A DNA stretch of 17,894 nt, from contig DASVES010000441.1 in NCBI GenBank assembly GCA_036380435.1, positions 1 through 17,894 on the forward strand, read 5' to 3'. How positions within the stretch are numbered: the first letter of the stretch is position 1; each line of letters opens with the position of its first letter. Below, piece by piece: positions 8,020 through 14,393 of this stretch. The notes below the pieces were generated by a model, which searched no databases, was not told the origin of the DNA, and worked only from the letters and a program-made list of their open reading frames with translations. The stretch comes from DASQDT01 sp036380435. Its GTDB lineage: Bacteria; Acidobacteriota; Blastocatellia; Pyrinomonadales; Pyrinomonadaceae. Both the position numbers and the translations under genes were made by a program.

Positions 8020-8562
8020 ATGGCAGCAAGGCTCAGAGAACGCTACACGAAGGAAGTCGCGCCGGCGATTGCCAAGGAGTTCGGCATCACGAACCCGATG
8101 GCCATCCCGCGACTCAACAAGATCGTCATCAACATGGGTCTGGGCGAGGCCGTGGCCAACGCCAAGATCGTGGACACGGCGGCCGACGAGCTGAGGTCGG
8201 TGTCGGGCCAGAAGCCCGTGACGACCCGCGCCAAAAAATCCATCGCCTCCTTCAAGCTGCGGCAGGGCATGCCCATCGGCTCGATGGTCACGCTGCGGGG
8301 CGACCGGATGTACGAGTTCTTCGACCGCCTGGTGTCGATTGCGCTGCCGCGCGTCCGCGACTTCCGCGGGGTGAGTCCGAAGGCTTTCGACGGGCGCGGC
8401 AACTACACGCTCGGCGTGCGCGACCAGTTGATCTTCCCCGAGATCGATTTCAATAAGGTGGACAAGACGCGCGGCATGAACATCTCCATCGTCACGACCG
8501 CGCGCAACGACGAGCAGGCGAGGGCGCTTCTGCGCGCGCTCGGCATGCCTTTTAGACAATAA
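8020..8562 (+). CDS. rplE: 50S ribosomal protein L5
   Basis: L5 (uL5) binds 5S rRNA in the central protuberance and touches P-site tRNA and S13. From ATG 8020 it is 180 residues, the family norm, with ARLRERYTKEVAPAIAKEFG at the start, then PRLNKIVINMGLGEA, the KPVTTRAKKSIASFKLRQGMPIG loop region and the C-terminal GMNISIVTTARNDEQARALL. An in-frame GTG at 8002 would add six residues without family support; the purine-rich GAGGGGCAAGAGG at 8004-8016 serves ATG 8020. The base A of its stop codon is also the first base of the following repeat. Confidence 0.96.
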   Translation: MAARLRERYTKEVAPAIAKEFGITNPMAIPRLNKIVINMGLGEAVANAKIVDTAADELRSVSGQKPVTTRAKKSIASFKLRQGMPIGSMVTLRGDRMYEFFDRLVSIALPRVRDFRGVSPKAFDGRGNYTLGVRDQLIFPEIDFNKVDKTRGMNISIVTTARNDEQARALLRALGMPFRQ

Positions 8563-8639
8563 GAGGTCGGAGGTTCGGAGGTCAGAGGTCAGTTAACAAC
8601 TGTCTTCTACTAACCTCTAACCTCTAACCTCTAACCTCT
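8562..8639. repeat. Inverted heptamer element, AGAGGTY family, rplE-rpsN gap
   Basis: The left arm (8562-8592) is irregular: AGAGGTC, GGAGGTT, then an 8-base unit with an extra C, then AGAGGTC plus AG. The right arm (8610-8639) is regular, four AACCTCT units. GAGG for rpsN starts at the next base. Confidence 0.9.
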
Positions 8640-8649
8640 GAGGTTTTAG

Positions 8650-8835
8650 ATGGCGAAGAAATCACTGATTGCCAAGTCGAAACGGACGCCGAAGTTCTCG
8701 GCTCGCGCCTACACCCGCTGCCAGCGGTGCGGGCGGCCCCGCGGCTACCTCCGCAAGTTCAAACTATGTCGCATCTGCTTCCGCGAACTGGCGTTGCAAG
8801 GGCAGATTCCCGGCGTCATCAAGTCGAGTTGGTGA
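8650..8835 (+). CDS. rpsN: 30S ribosomal protein S14, zinc-binding type
   Basis: S14 belongs to the late-assembling head of the 30S subunit. The 61-residue product is the short zinc-ribbon form, with C24-x2-C27 and C40-x2-C43 as ligands and the family segment CGRPRGYLRKFKLCRICFRELA. The longer zinc-free form is about 100 residues. GAGG at 8640-8643 with a 6-base spacer supports ATG 8650. Position between rplE and rpsH is standard. Together with the C+ forms of L36 and S4 it suggests no zinc-sparing replacement at this locus. Confidence 0.98.
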   Translation: MAKKSLIAKSKRTPKFSARAYTRCQRCGRPRGYLRKFKLCRICFRELALQGQIPGVIKSSW

Positions 8836-8838
8836 GGG

Positions 8839-8949
8839 AGCTTTTAGCTGTTAGCTTTCAGCTATTAGCTTTAGTTCGAGGCTGTAGTTGAAAGATTCGA
8901 GCGGCGTGGCGCGGCTTGGCTAACAGCTAATGGCTAACAGCTAATAGCT
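8839..8949. repeat. Inverted heptamer element, AGCTNTT family, rpsN-rpsH gap
   Basis: The left arm (8839-8873) has AGCTTTT, AGCTGTT, AGCTTTC, AGCTATT and AGCTTTA. The right arm (8918-8949) has GGCT then AACAGCT, AATGGCT, AACAGCT and AATAGCT. The 44-base middle is unique and more GC-rich than other loops. Confidence 0.9.
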
Positions 8950-8967
8950 TATTTGGAGTTTTGAGTA

Positions 8968-9360
8968 ATGACCGATCCTATTGCCGATATGCTGACGCGG
9001 ATGCGCAACGCGATTGCGGCGAGGCACTCGCGCGTTGACATCCCGGCGTCGAAGCTAAAACTGGAGATCGCCCGCATCCTCAAGGAGGAGGGCTACGTCA
9101 ACAACTTCGTCGTCAAGGGCGAAGGCCCGCGTAAAGTCATTCGCATCTTCCTGCGCTACGACGCCCGCGGCACCTCGTCGATCTCGTACCTCCAGCGCGT
9201 CTCGCGCCCCGGAAGGCGCGTCTACCTCGGCGCGATGGAGATTCCGAAGGTGCTGGGCGGCTACGGTATCAGCATCGTCTCGACCTCGCGCGGCCTGATG
9301 TCGGGCAAGCGCGCGCGCCGCGAGAAGATCGGCGGCGAAGTGCTGGCGGATATTTACTAG
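8968..9360 (+). CDS. rpsH: 30S ribosomal protein S8
   Basis: S8 binds the central domain of 16S rRNA early in assembly and in E. coli represses the spc operon by binding mRNA at rplE. The 130-residue protein is normal: start TDPIADMLTRMRNAI, the middle ILKEEGYVNNF, and the C-terminal signature GISIVSTSRGLMSGKRARREKIGGEVLADIY. GGAG at 8955-8958 with a 9-base spacer supports ATG 8968. Whether it regulates this operon cannot be judged from the sequence; the rplX-rplE gap is the place where an S8 site would be expected by analogy. Confidence 0.98.
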   Translation: MTDPIADMLTRMRNAIAARHSRVDIPASKLKLEIARILKEEGYVNNFVVKGEGPRKVIRIFLRYDARGTSSISYLQRVSRPGRRVYLGAMEIPKVLGGYGISIVSTSRGLMSGKRARREKIGGEVLADIY

Positions 9361-9432
9361 GTGATAAGTTGTGAGTGATAAGTGATAAGAAAATCCGTCT
9401 TATCTCATCACTCATCACTCATCACTTATCAC
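9361..9432. repeat. Inverted heptamer element, GTGATRA family, rpsH-rplF gap
   Basis: The left arm (9361-9389) starts at the base after the rpsH stop and includes a GTTGTGA variant. The right arm (9404-9432) has three TCATCAC-type units and one TTATCAC. The loop is 14 bases. GAGGTT follows at 9434. Confidence 0.92.
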
Positions 9433-9442
9433 TGAGGTTCAT

Positions 9443-10003
9443 ATGTCTCGTATAGGAAAGAAAGTCATCGCGGTGCCGGCGGGCGTGACGGTCACGGTGC
9501 AGGAGCGCGAGCTTGAGGTGAAGGGGCCGAAGGGGACGCTGCGGACGCCCGTCCCCGAGGGCATCTCGTTCAAGCTCGAAGGCGACCAGCTCCAGGCCGA
9601 GCGCCGTTCGGACGACTACGCCGCCCAGCACGGGCTGGCCCGGGCGCTGGCGAACAACGCCGTCGTCGGCGTCACGCAGGGATTCACCAAGCAGATGGAC
9701 GTGGTCGGCGTCGGCTACAAGGCCGACGTGCAGAGCAAGAAGATCGTCTTCTCGCTCGGCTACTCGCACCCCATCGAGTTCCCGCTGCCCGAGGGCGTCG
9801 AGGCGAAAGGCGAGCGCGTCCCGGCGAAGGCGTCGATTCCGCAGTATCAGTTGACGCTCACGCTCTCCAGCATCGACAAGCAGATGCTCGGACAGGTCGC
9901 CGCCGAGCTGCACGGCTTGCGCAAGCCCGACCCCTACAAGGGTAAGGGCGTGCGCTACGCCGACGTGACGCTCAAGCTGCGCCCGGGCAAGACGGGCAAA
10001 TAG
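9443..10003 (+). CDS. rplF: 50S ribosomal protein L6
   Basis: L6 (uL6) lies by the factor-binding site next to the sarcin-ricin loop. The 186-residue protein is close to the usual 175-180. It shows two alpha/beta repeats, starting SRIGKKVIAVPAGVTV, and the C-terminal signature PDPYKGKGVRYADVTLKLRPGK. GAGG at 9434-9437 with a 5-base spacer supports ATG 9443. Heptamer elements of the same family flank it on both sides. Confidence 0.98.
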   Translation: MSRIGKKVIAVPAGVTVTVQERELEVKGPKGTLRTPVPEGISFKLEGDQLQAERRSDDYAAQHGLARALANNAVVGVTQGFTKQMDVVGVGYKADVQSKKIVFSLGYSHPIEFPLPEGVEAKGERVPAKASIPQYQLTLTLSSIDKQMLGQVAAELHGLRKPDPYKGKGVRYADVTLKLRPGKTGK

Positions 10004-10005
10004 CA

Positions 10006-10076
10006 GTGATAAGTGATAAGTGATGAGTGATAAGAGAAAACTTCTTACTCATCACTTATCACTCATCACTTATCAC
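10006..10076. repeat. Inverted heptamer element, GTGATRA family, rplF-rplR gap
   Basis: The left arm (10006-10034) and the right arm (10048-10076) each have four units, 29 bases per arm. The loop is 13 bases (AGAAAACTTCTTA) and itself partly self-complementary. GAGGTTAGAA and the rplR ATG follow. Confidence 0.93.
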
Positions 10077-10087
10077 TGAGGTTAGAA

Positions 10088-10507
10088 ATGGCACAGAAGG
10101 ATAGAGCGACTGTTAGGCGCGCGGTGCACAGGCGCATCCGCAAGAAGGTGTTGGGGTCGGGCGGGCGCCCGCGCCTCGCCATCTACCGCAGCCTGAACCA
10201 CATCTACGCCCAGATCATCGACGACGAGCGCGGCCAGACCATCGCGTCCGCCTCCACCACGGAGAAGGACTTGCGGGGCGGCACGGGCGGCAACATCGAG
10301 GCCGCGCAACGCGTCGGCCGGGCGATTGCCGAGCGCGCCGTCGCGCAGGGCGTCTCCAGCGTCGTCTTCGACCGTGGCGGCTACCGTTACCACGGGCGCG
10401 TCAAGGCGCTGGCCGACGCCGCCCGCGAAGCTGGTCTGAACAAGGAAGAGGCGCCGCCCGCCGCAGCCGAGACTGCGGAAGAAGCGGCCGTGACTGCCGA
10501 AGGATAA
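10088..10507 (+). CDS. rplR: 50S ribosomal protein L18
   Basis: L18 (uL18) binds 5S rRNA with L5 and L25 in the central protuberance. Residues 1 to about 120 match the family (RPRLAIYRSLNHIYAQIIDDERGQTIASAST, then VVFDRGGYRYHGRVKALADAAREAGL). Residues of about 121-139 are an Ala/Glu tail beyond the usual 117-120 length. GAGG at 10078-10081 with a 6-base spacer supports the start. The end of the gene carries the GAAGGA (10499-10504) that serves rpsE, whose ATG is 3 bases after the rplR stop. Confidence 0.97.
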   Translation: MAQKDRATVRRAVHRRIRKKVLGSGGRPRLAIYRSLNHIYAQIIDDERGQTIASASTTEKDLRGGTGGNIEAAQRVGRAIAERAVAQGVSSVVFDRGGYRYHGRVKALADAAREAGLNKEEAPPAAAETAEEAAVTAEG

Positions 10508-10510
10508 TCG

Positions 10511-11020
10511 ATGCGACAACCGAAACAGAGAATCACAGCGCAAGGCTTGGGTGAGTTGAGCGATCAGGTCATCTCGATCAATCGCGTGACGAAGGTCGTC
10601 AAGGGCGGCAAGAACCTGAGTTTCGCGGCGCTCGTCGTCGTCGGCGACCACTCGGGCCACGTCGGGTTCGGCACGGGCAAGGCGCGCGAAGTTCCTCTCG
10701 CCATCAAGAAGGCCATCGAGGCGGCGAAGAAGAACCTGATCCGCATCCCACTCATCAACAACACGCTGCCGCACCCCATCGTCGGCACGTGGGGCGCGGG
10801 GCGCGTGCTCATCAAGCCGGCTTCGGAAGGGACGGGCGTGATCGCGGGCGGGGCCGTGCGCGCCGTGATGCAGGCCGCCGGCATCCACGACGTGCGCACG
10901 AAAATACTCGGCTCCACCAACCCGCACAACGTCGTGCGCGCGACCTTCGACGGTCTGGTCAACATGAAGGACCCGATGGAAGTTGCGCGCCTGCGCGGCA
11001 AGCAGGTGGAAGATTTGTAA
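10511..11020 (+). CDS. rpsE: 30S ribosomal protein S5
   Basis: S5 lies at the mRNA entrance and affects decoding accuracy; mutations in its N-terminal loop give spectinomycin resistance in other bacteria. The 169-residue protein has the dsRNA-binding-like N-terminal domain (DQVISINRVTKVVKGGKNLSFAALVVVGD, GHVGFGTGKAREVPLAIKKAIEAAKKN) and the C-terminal domain with PASEGTGVIAGGAVRAVMQAAGI. It starts 3 bases after rplR with GAAGGA and a 6-base spacer, so the pair is probably translationally coupled. No heptamer element is present at this junction. Confidence 0.98.
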   Translation: MRQPKQRITAQGLGELSDQVISINRVTKVVKGGKNLSFAALVVVGDHSGHVGFGTGKAREVPLAIKKAIEAAKKNLIRIPLINNTLPHPIVGTWGAGRVLIKPASEGTGVIAGGAVRAVMQAAGIHDVRTKILGSTNPHNVVRATFDGLVNMKDPMEVARLRGKQVEDL

Positions 11021-11024
11021 AAGC

Positions 11025-11101
11025 CGTTAATCGTCAATCGTCAATCGTGAATAGATAAAACCTGTTCCCGACGATTGACGATTCACGATTAACGATTGAC
11101 G
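11025..11101. repeat. Inverted heptamer element, CGTNAAT family, rpsE-rpmD gap
   Basis: The left arm (11025-11052) is CGTTAAT, CGTCAAT twice, CGTGAAT. The right arm (11074-11101) is ATTGACG, ATTCACG, ATTAACG, ATTGACG. It shares with the rplD-rplW element the preceding TAAAAGC and the following AGATAA, so the two look like copies. The final G starts the GAGG of rpmD. Confidence 0.92.
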
Positions 11102-11112
11102 AGGTAGCAGTA

Positions 11113-11322
11113 ATGTCTGACGAGAATAGAGAGCAGGCGGGCGGTGGGGGCACGGTTCGCATCCAGTATTACCGGAGCGCCATCGGCTTCCCGAAGACGC
11201 AGAAGCAGATCGTCCGCAGTGTCGGGCTGACGAAGCTCAACCAGACGGTCGAGCGCCCCGACACGGCTTCGACGCGCGGCGTCGTCCAGAAGGTGCCGCA
11301 CCTGTTGAGAATCATCGAATAA
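11113..11322 (+). CDS. rpmD: 50S ribosomal protein L30
   Basis: L30 (uL30) is a small 50S protein with a ferredoxin-like fold. The 69-residue product carries the family core (VRIQYYRSAIGFPKTQKQIVRSVGLTKLNQTVERPDTASTRGVVQKVPHLLRI-like, residues 15-68). The first 14 residues (MSDENREQAGGGGT) are a polar, Gly-rich extension compared with the usual 58-60 residues. GAGG at 11101-11104 with an 8-base spacer supports this start, and no later start codon precedes the core. It lies between rpsE and rplO, the standard place. Confidence 0.97.
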   Translation: MSDENREQAGGGGTVRIQYYRSAIGFPKTQKQIVRSVGLTKLNQTVERPDTASTRGVVQKVPHLLRIIE

Positions 11323-11323
11323 G

Positions 11324-11387
11324 AGTTTTTAGTAGTCAGTAGTCAGTTATCAGTAAAGACTAAACTGAAAACTGACTACTGAAAACT
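11324..11387. repeat. Inverted heptamer element, AGTNNTC family, rpmD-rplO gap
   Basis: The left part (11324-11358) is AGTTTTT, AGTAGTC twice, AGTTATC and AGTAAAG. The right arm (11360-11387) is CTAAACT, GAAAACT, GACTACT, GAAAACT. The loop is almost absent because the inner units themselves diverge. It is the only member of this family in the window. Confidence 0.88.
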
Positions 11388-11392
11388 GTATC

Positions 11393-11407
11393 GCGAACGG
11401 AGTGAGC
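11393..11407 (+). promoter_or_regulatory. GCGAACGGAGTGAGC leader with Shine-Dalgarno before rplO
   Basis: It is identical over 15 bases to the leader at 6022-6036. GGAG (11399-11402) lies 6 bases before ATG 11409. Here it follows a heptamer element of a different family (AGTNNTC), so the leader is not tied to the GTGATRA family. Confidence 0.65.
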
Positions 11408-11408
11408 A

Positions 11409-11912
11409 ATGGCAATCGGTCTCAATAACCTGCACCCGACAGAGGGTTCGACGCACAAGAAGAAGCGCGTCGGGCGCGGCCCCGGCTCGGGGCTGGGCAA
11501 GACGGCGGGGCGCGGCAACAAGGGTCAGAAGTCGCGCTCGGGCTATTCGAGCAAGGTCGGCTTCGAGGGCGGGCAGATGCCGCTCCAGCGCCGCCTGCCC
11601 AAACGCGGCTTCACCAACATCTTCAAGAAGCAGTGGACGGAGATCACGCTCGCCGCGCTCGACGCGGCCTTCGCCGATAATGATGACGTGACGCCCGACG
11701 TGATGCACGCGCGCGGCGTCATCGCCAAGGGCAAGCGCGACGTGGTGGTGCTCGGCACGGGCGAGATTAACAAACCCCTGCGCGTCTCGGCCCACCGCTT
11801 CACCAAGAGCGCCCGCGAGAAGATCGAGGGAGCCGGCGGCACGGCCACGCTCATCGAGTCGCGGAAGAAGAAGGCCGACGAGTCGGCGCCCGACGAGGGG
11901 CAGGAGCAGTAG
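11409..11912 (+). CDS. rplO: 50S ribosomal protein L15
   Basis: L15 (uL15) is a 50S assembly protein with a long Gly-rich N-terminal arm that enters rRNA. The 167-residue protein shows NNLHPTEGSTHKKKRVGRGPGSGLGKTAGRGNKGQKSRSG near the start, the GGQMPLQRRLPKRGF block and the C-terminal HRFTKSAREKIEGAGG domain. The final 20 residues or so (charged, Lys/Glu/Asp-rich) extend past the family norm of about 145-150. GGAG at 11399-11402 fixes ATG 11409. A 250-base gap then leads to secY. Confidence 0.97.
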   Translation: MAIGLNNLHPTEGSTHKKKRVGRGPGSGLGKTAGRGNKGQKSRSGYSSKVGFEGGQMPLQRRLPKRGFTNIFKKQWTEITLAALDAAFADNDDVTPDVMHARGVIAKGKRDVVVLGTGEINKPLRVSAHRFTKSAREKIEGAGGTATLIESRKKKADESAPDEGQEQ

Positions 11913-11956
11913 TTGTTGTAGCAGCCAAGCCCGTTGAAAATTCGGCCCGGCCGTTC

Positions 11957-12009
11957 ACGCTGAGGGCGCCCGCGGGGAGTTATCGCAACCCCTCACGCGC
12001 CTTCAGCGT
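11957..12009 (+). promoter_or_regulatory. Large imperfect hairpin between rplO and secY
   Basis: Two 21-base arms, 11957-11977 and 11989-12009, are inverted copies with 17 matches plus one G-U pair, around an 11-base loop (AGTTATCGCAA). The outer 13 pairs are continuous. The 3' side reads GTTATTTGCT without a U-run, so it is not a classic intrinsic terminator. It could be a regulatory or processing stem, or a relic. It lies before the heptamer element in the same gap. Confidence 0.6.
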
Positions 12010-12021
12010 TATTTGCTAAAA

Positions 12022-12158
12022 AGCTGTTAGCGATTAGCTGTTAGCCTTTAGCTTTTCCGTCTCTTTCTTCGCTCTCGTTTCGGCGAAGATTGACTAACGA
12101 ATAAAGTTCAAAGACTAACAGCTAACAGCTAACAGCTAACAGCTAATCGCTGAAGGCT
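12022..12158. repeat. Inverted heptamer element, AGCTNTT family, rplO-secY gap
   Basis: The left arm (12022-12056) is AGCTGTT, AGCGATT, AGCTGTT, AGCCTTT, AGCTTTT. The right arm (12117-12158) is AACAGCT four times, then AATCGCT and GAAGGCT. The 60-base middle is the longest of any element and holds its own small stem (CTTCGC with GCGAAG). The last unit contains the only candidate Shine-Dalgarno sequence for secY. Confidence 0.9.
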
Positions 12159-12162
12159 AATC

Positions 12163-13578
12163 ATGGAAAAGTTTTTCGCTGCCGTCCGCAACATGTTCAG
12201 CATCCCCGACCTGCGTAAGCGCCTGCTGTTTACGCTGGGGCTGCTCGCGGTCTACCGTCTCGGCGCGCACGTCACGACGCCGGGCATCAACCAGGATCAG
12301 TTGAAGCGCGTCTGGGAGAGCATCGGGAGCACGCTCCTCGGCGTCCTCGACCTCTTCTCCGGCGGCAACTTCCAGACCATCTCGATCTTCGCCTTGGGCG
12401 TGACGCCCTACATCACGGCCTCGATCATCCTCCAGTTGATGACGACCGTCTTCCCGCAGCTCAAGAAGCTACAGGAGGAGGGCGAGGCGGGCCGCCAGAA
12501 GATCAACCAGTACACGCGCTACCTGACCGTGGTGCTCTGCTCGTTCCAGACCTTCATCGTCGCGCGCTGGCTCCAGGCCAACGACGTGCTGCCCGACGGC
12601 GGCTGGTACGTCGCCTCGACCGTGCTCACGCTCACCACGGGGACGGTCTTCGTCATGTGGCTCGGCGAGCAGATTACGGAGCGCGGCGTCGGCAACGGCA
12701 TCTCCCTGCTCATTTTCGCCGGCATCGTCATCGGCCTGCCCAGCGGCGTCGGGCAGGTGCTCGAGCGCGTCCGCGGCGGCGACACCTTCGCCACCGTCGG
12801 CGTCCTCGCCTTAGTCGTTGTCCTCGTTGCGCTCATCGCCTTCGTCGTCTTCGTCGAGTCGGCCCGGCGCAAGGTGCCCATCAGCTATGCCAAGCGGCAC
12901 GTCGGGCGGCAGCTCGTCGGCGGGCAGCAGACGAGCATGCCGCTGAAGATCAACATGGGCGGCGTCATCCCCGTGATCTTCGCCTCGTCGGTGCTGGCCA
13001 TCCCGCAGACCGTCCTCCAGTTCCTCGCCTACGACCCGAACGTGCAGGACTGGCGCTTCAGCGTCCACAGCTTCTTCCAGCAGTTCCACGGCGGCGACCC
13101 CTACTACGAACTGTTCTTCATCTCGCTCATTGTCATCTTCACCTTCTTCTACATCACGATCATTTTCAACGTGGAGGAGGTGGCCGACAACCTGCGTAAG
13201 CACGGCGGCTTCATCCCCGGCATCCGCCCCGGTAGGAACACGGCCGAGTTTTTGAACACGATTTTGACGCGACTGACCACGGTCGGCGCCATCTACCTCG
13301 CGCTCGTCGCGCTGATCCCGCAGATCATGCTGAGCGGCTTTCGGGTCGGGCGCTTGCCCTTCGTCGGCGAGTCGCTCTACGCCTTCTTCACCTCGACGCC
13401 GGGACTCGGGTGGGTGCCCACCGGAATGGGCTACCAGTTCTTCTTCGGCGGCACTTCCTTGCTCATCCTCGTCGGCGTGGCGATGGACACCGTCGCGCAG
13501 ATCGAGGCGCAGCTCGTCATGCGTAACTACGAGGGCTTCTTCGGACCGGGCAGCCGCCTGCGCGGGCGCAGGGGATAA
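12163..13578 (+). CDS. secY: Protein translocase channel subunit SecY
   Basis: SecY is the membrane channel of the Sec pathway, working with SecE, SecG and SecA to export or insert proteins. The 471-residue protein begins with a cytosolic helix, then a first membrane segment (LLFTLGLLAVYRLGAHV, about residues 21-37) and a plug region near DLFSGGNFQTISIFALGVTPYITASII. Further segments, for a family total of ten, include GNGISLLIFAGIVIGLP and MGGVIPVIFASSVLAIPQTV. The cytosolic C5-like loop (RKHGGFIPGIRPGRNTAEFL) and the C-terminal NYEGFFGPGSRLRGRRG are present. It is about 30 residues longer than E. coli SecY. The ATG follows the repeat by 4 bases, with only GAAGG inside the last heptamer as ribosome binding site. 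Confidence 0.98.
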   Translation: MEKFFAAVRNMFSIPDLRKRLLFTLGLLAVYRLGAHVTTPGINQDQLKRVWESIGSTLLGVLDLFSGGNFQTISIFALGVTPYITASIILQLMTTVFPQLKKLQEEGEAGRQKINQYTRYLTVVLCSFQTFIVARWLQANDVLPDGGWYVASTVLTLTTGTVFVMWLGEQITERGVGNGISLLIFAGIVIGLPSGVGQVLERVRGGDTFATVGVLALVVVLVALIAFVVFVESARRKVPISYAKRHVGRQLVGGQQTSMPLKINMGGVIPVIFASSVLAIPQTVLQFLAYDPNVQDWRFSVHSFFQQFHGGDPYYELFFISLIVIFTFFYITIIFNVEEVADNLRKHGGFIPGIRPGRNTAEFLNTILTRLTTVGAIYLALVALIPQIMLSGFRVGRLPFVGESLYAFFTSTPGLGWVPTGMGYQFFFGGTSLLILVGVAMDTVAQIEAQLVMRNYEGFFGPGSRLRGRRG

Positions 13579-13584
13579 AGACAG

Positions 13585-13662
13585 AGAGGTCGGAGGTCAG
13601 AGGTTAGAGGTCAGTTATCAAAACTGTTTTCACTAACCTCTAACCTCTAACCTCTGACCTCT
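13585..13662. repeat. Inverted heptamer element, AGAGGTY family, secY-adk gap
   Basis: The left arm (13585-13614) is AGAGGTC, GGAGGTC, AGAGGTT, AGAGGTC plus AG. The right arm (13633-13662) is CT plus three AACCTCT and one GACCTCT. The loop has the family form TTATCAAAACTGTTTTCA. The adk ATG is 5 bases past the right arm, without a visible Shine-Dalgarno sequence. Confidence 0.93.
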
Positions 13663-13667
13663 GATTC

Positions 13668-14324
13668 ATGTCCAAGATCGTTGTCATCATGGGCGCGCCG
13701 GGCGCGGGGAAGGGGACGCAGGCGCGTCTCGTCCAGGAGCGTTTGGGGTTGCCGCAGATTTCGACGGGCGACATCTTCCGCGCCATGAAGCAGGCGCAGA
13801 CTCCACTGGCCGAGGAGGTGCGCGCCATCATGGCCGCCGGCACGCTCGTCCCCGATGAGGTGACGGTGCGCGTCGTCGAGGAGCGCACCGCGCGCGACGA
13901 CTGCCGCGACGGCTACATCCTCGACGGCTTCCCGCGCACGCCAGCGCAGGCCGAGATGCTCGAACGGCTCGCCGCCTCGCAGGGGCACGAGATCGTCGCC
14001 GCCCTCGTGGACGTGCCCTTCGACATTCTGGAGAAGCGCGTCACGGGCCGGCGCACGTGCCCCGTCTGCGGCGAGATTTACAATGTCCACTTCAAGCCGC
14101 CGCAGTCGGACGAGACCTGCGATCTCCACCCCGACGCGCGGCTCGACCGGCGCGCCGACGACAACGCCGAGACGATCAAGGCGCGTCTCGCGACCTACGA
14201 GCGCAACACGCAGCCGCTCATCGACTACTATGAGCGTTCCGGCCGCCTCCGCCGCGTAGACGGCACGCGCGAGCCGGAGTCGATTTACGCGGACATCGAA
14301 AGGGTAGTGATAAGTGATGAGTGA
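13668..14324 (+). CDS. adk: Adenylate kinase, zinc-lid type; C-terminus encoded by a repeat
   Basis: Adenylate kinase converts ATP and AMP to two ADP in the cytoplasm. The P-loop GAPGAGKGT is at residues 9-17, the AMP-binding STGD at about 32-35 and DGFPRT near 85-90. The lid has a zinc-type pattern C131-x2-C134-x16-C151-x2-H154, so the fourth ligand would be His where many relatives have Cys or Asp. The 218 residues fit the long-lid class. The last residues (VISDE) and the stop are read from the GTGATRA repeat that begins at 14307, so the natural end seems to have been replaced by repeat sequence. No clear Shine-Dalgarno sequence precedes ATG 13668. It sits in the usual secY-adk-map order. 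Confidence 0.97.
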   Translation: MSKIVVIMGAPGAGKGTQARLVQERLGLPQISTGDIFRAMKQAQTPLAEEVRAIMAAGTLVPDEVTVRVVEERTARDDCRDGYILDGFPRTPAQAEMLERLAASQGHEIVAALVDVPFDILEKRVTGRRTCPVCGEIYNVHFKPPQSDETCDLHPDARLDRRADDNAETIKARLATYERNTQPLIDYYERSGRLRRVDGTREPESIYADIERVVISDE

Positions 14325-14384
14325 TAAGTGATAAGAGGAAAACAGTCTACTCTTTCTTATCACTTATCACTCATCACTTATCAC
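14307..14384. repeat. Inverted heptamer element, GTGATRA family, overlapping the adk 3' end
   Basis: The left arm (14307-14335) and the right arm (14356-14384) are perfect inverse copies over all 29 bases, the only perfect pair of this family here. The loop is 20 bases. The left arm encodes the last five adk residues and its stop codon (14322-14324). The map ATG is 9 bases after the right arm. Confidence 0.95.
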
Positions 14385-14393
14385 GGCTTTTAA

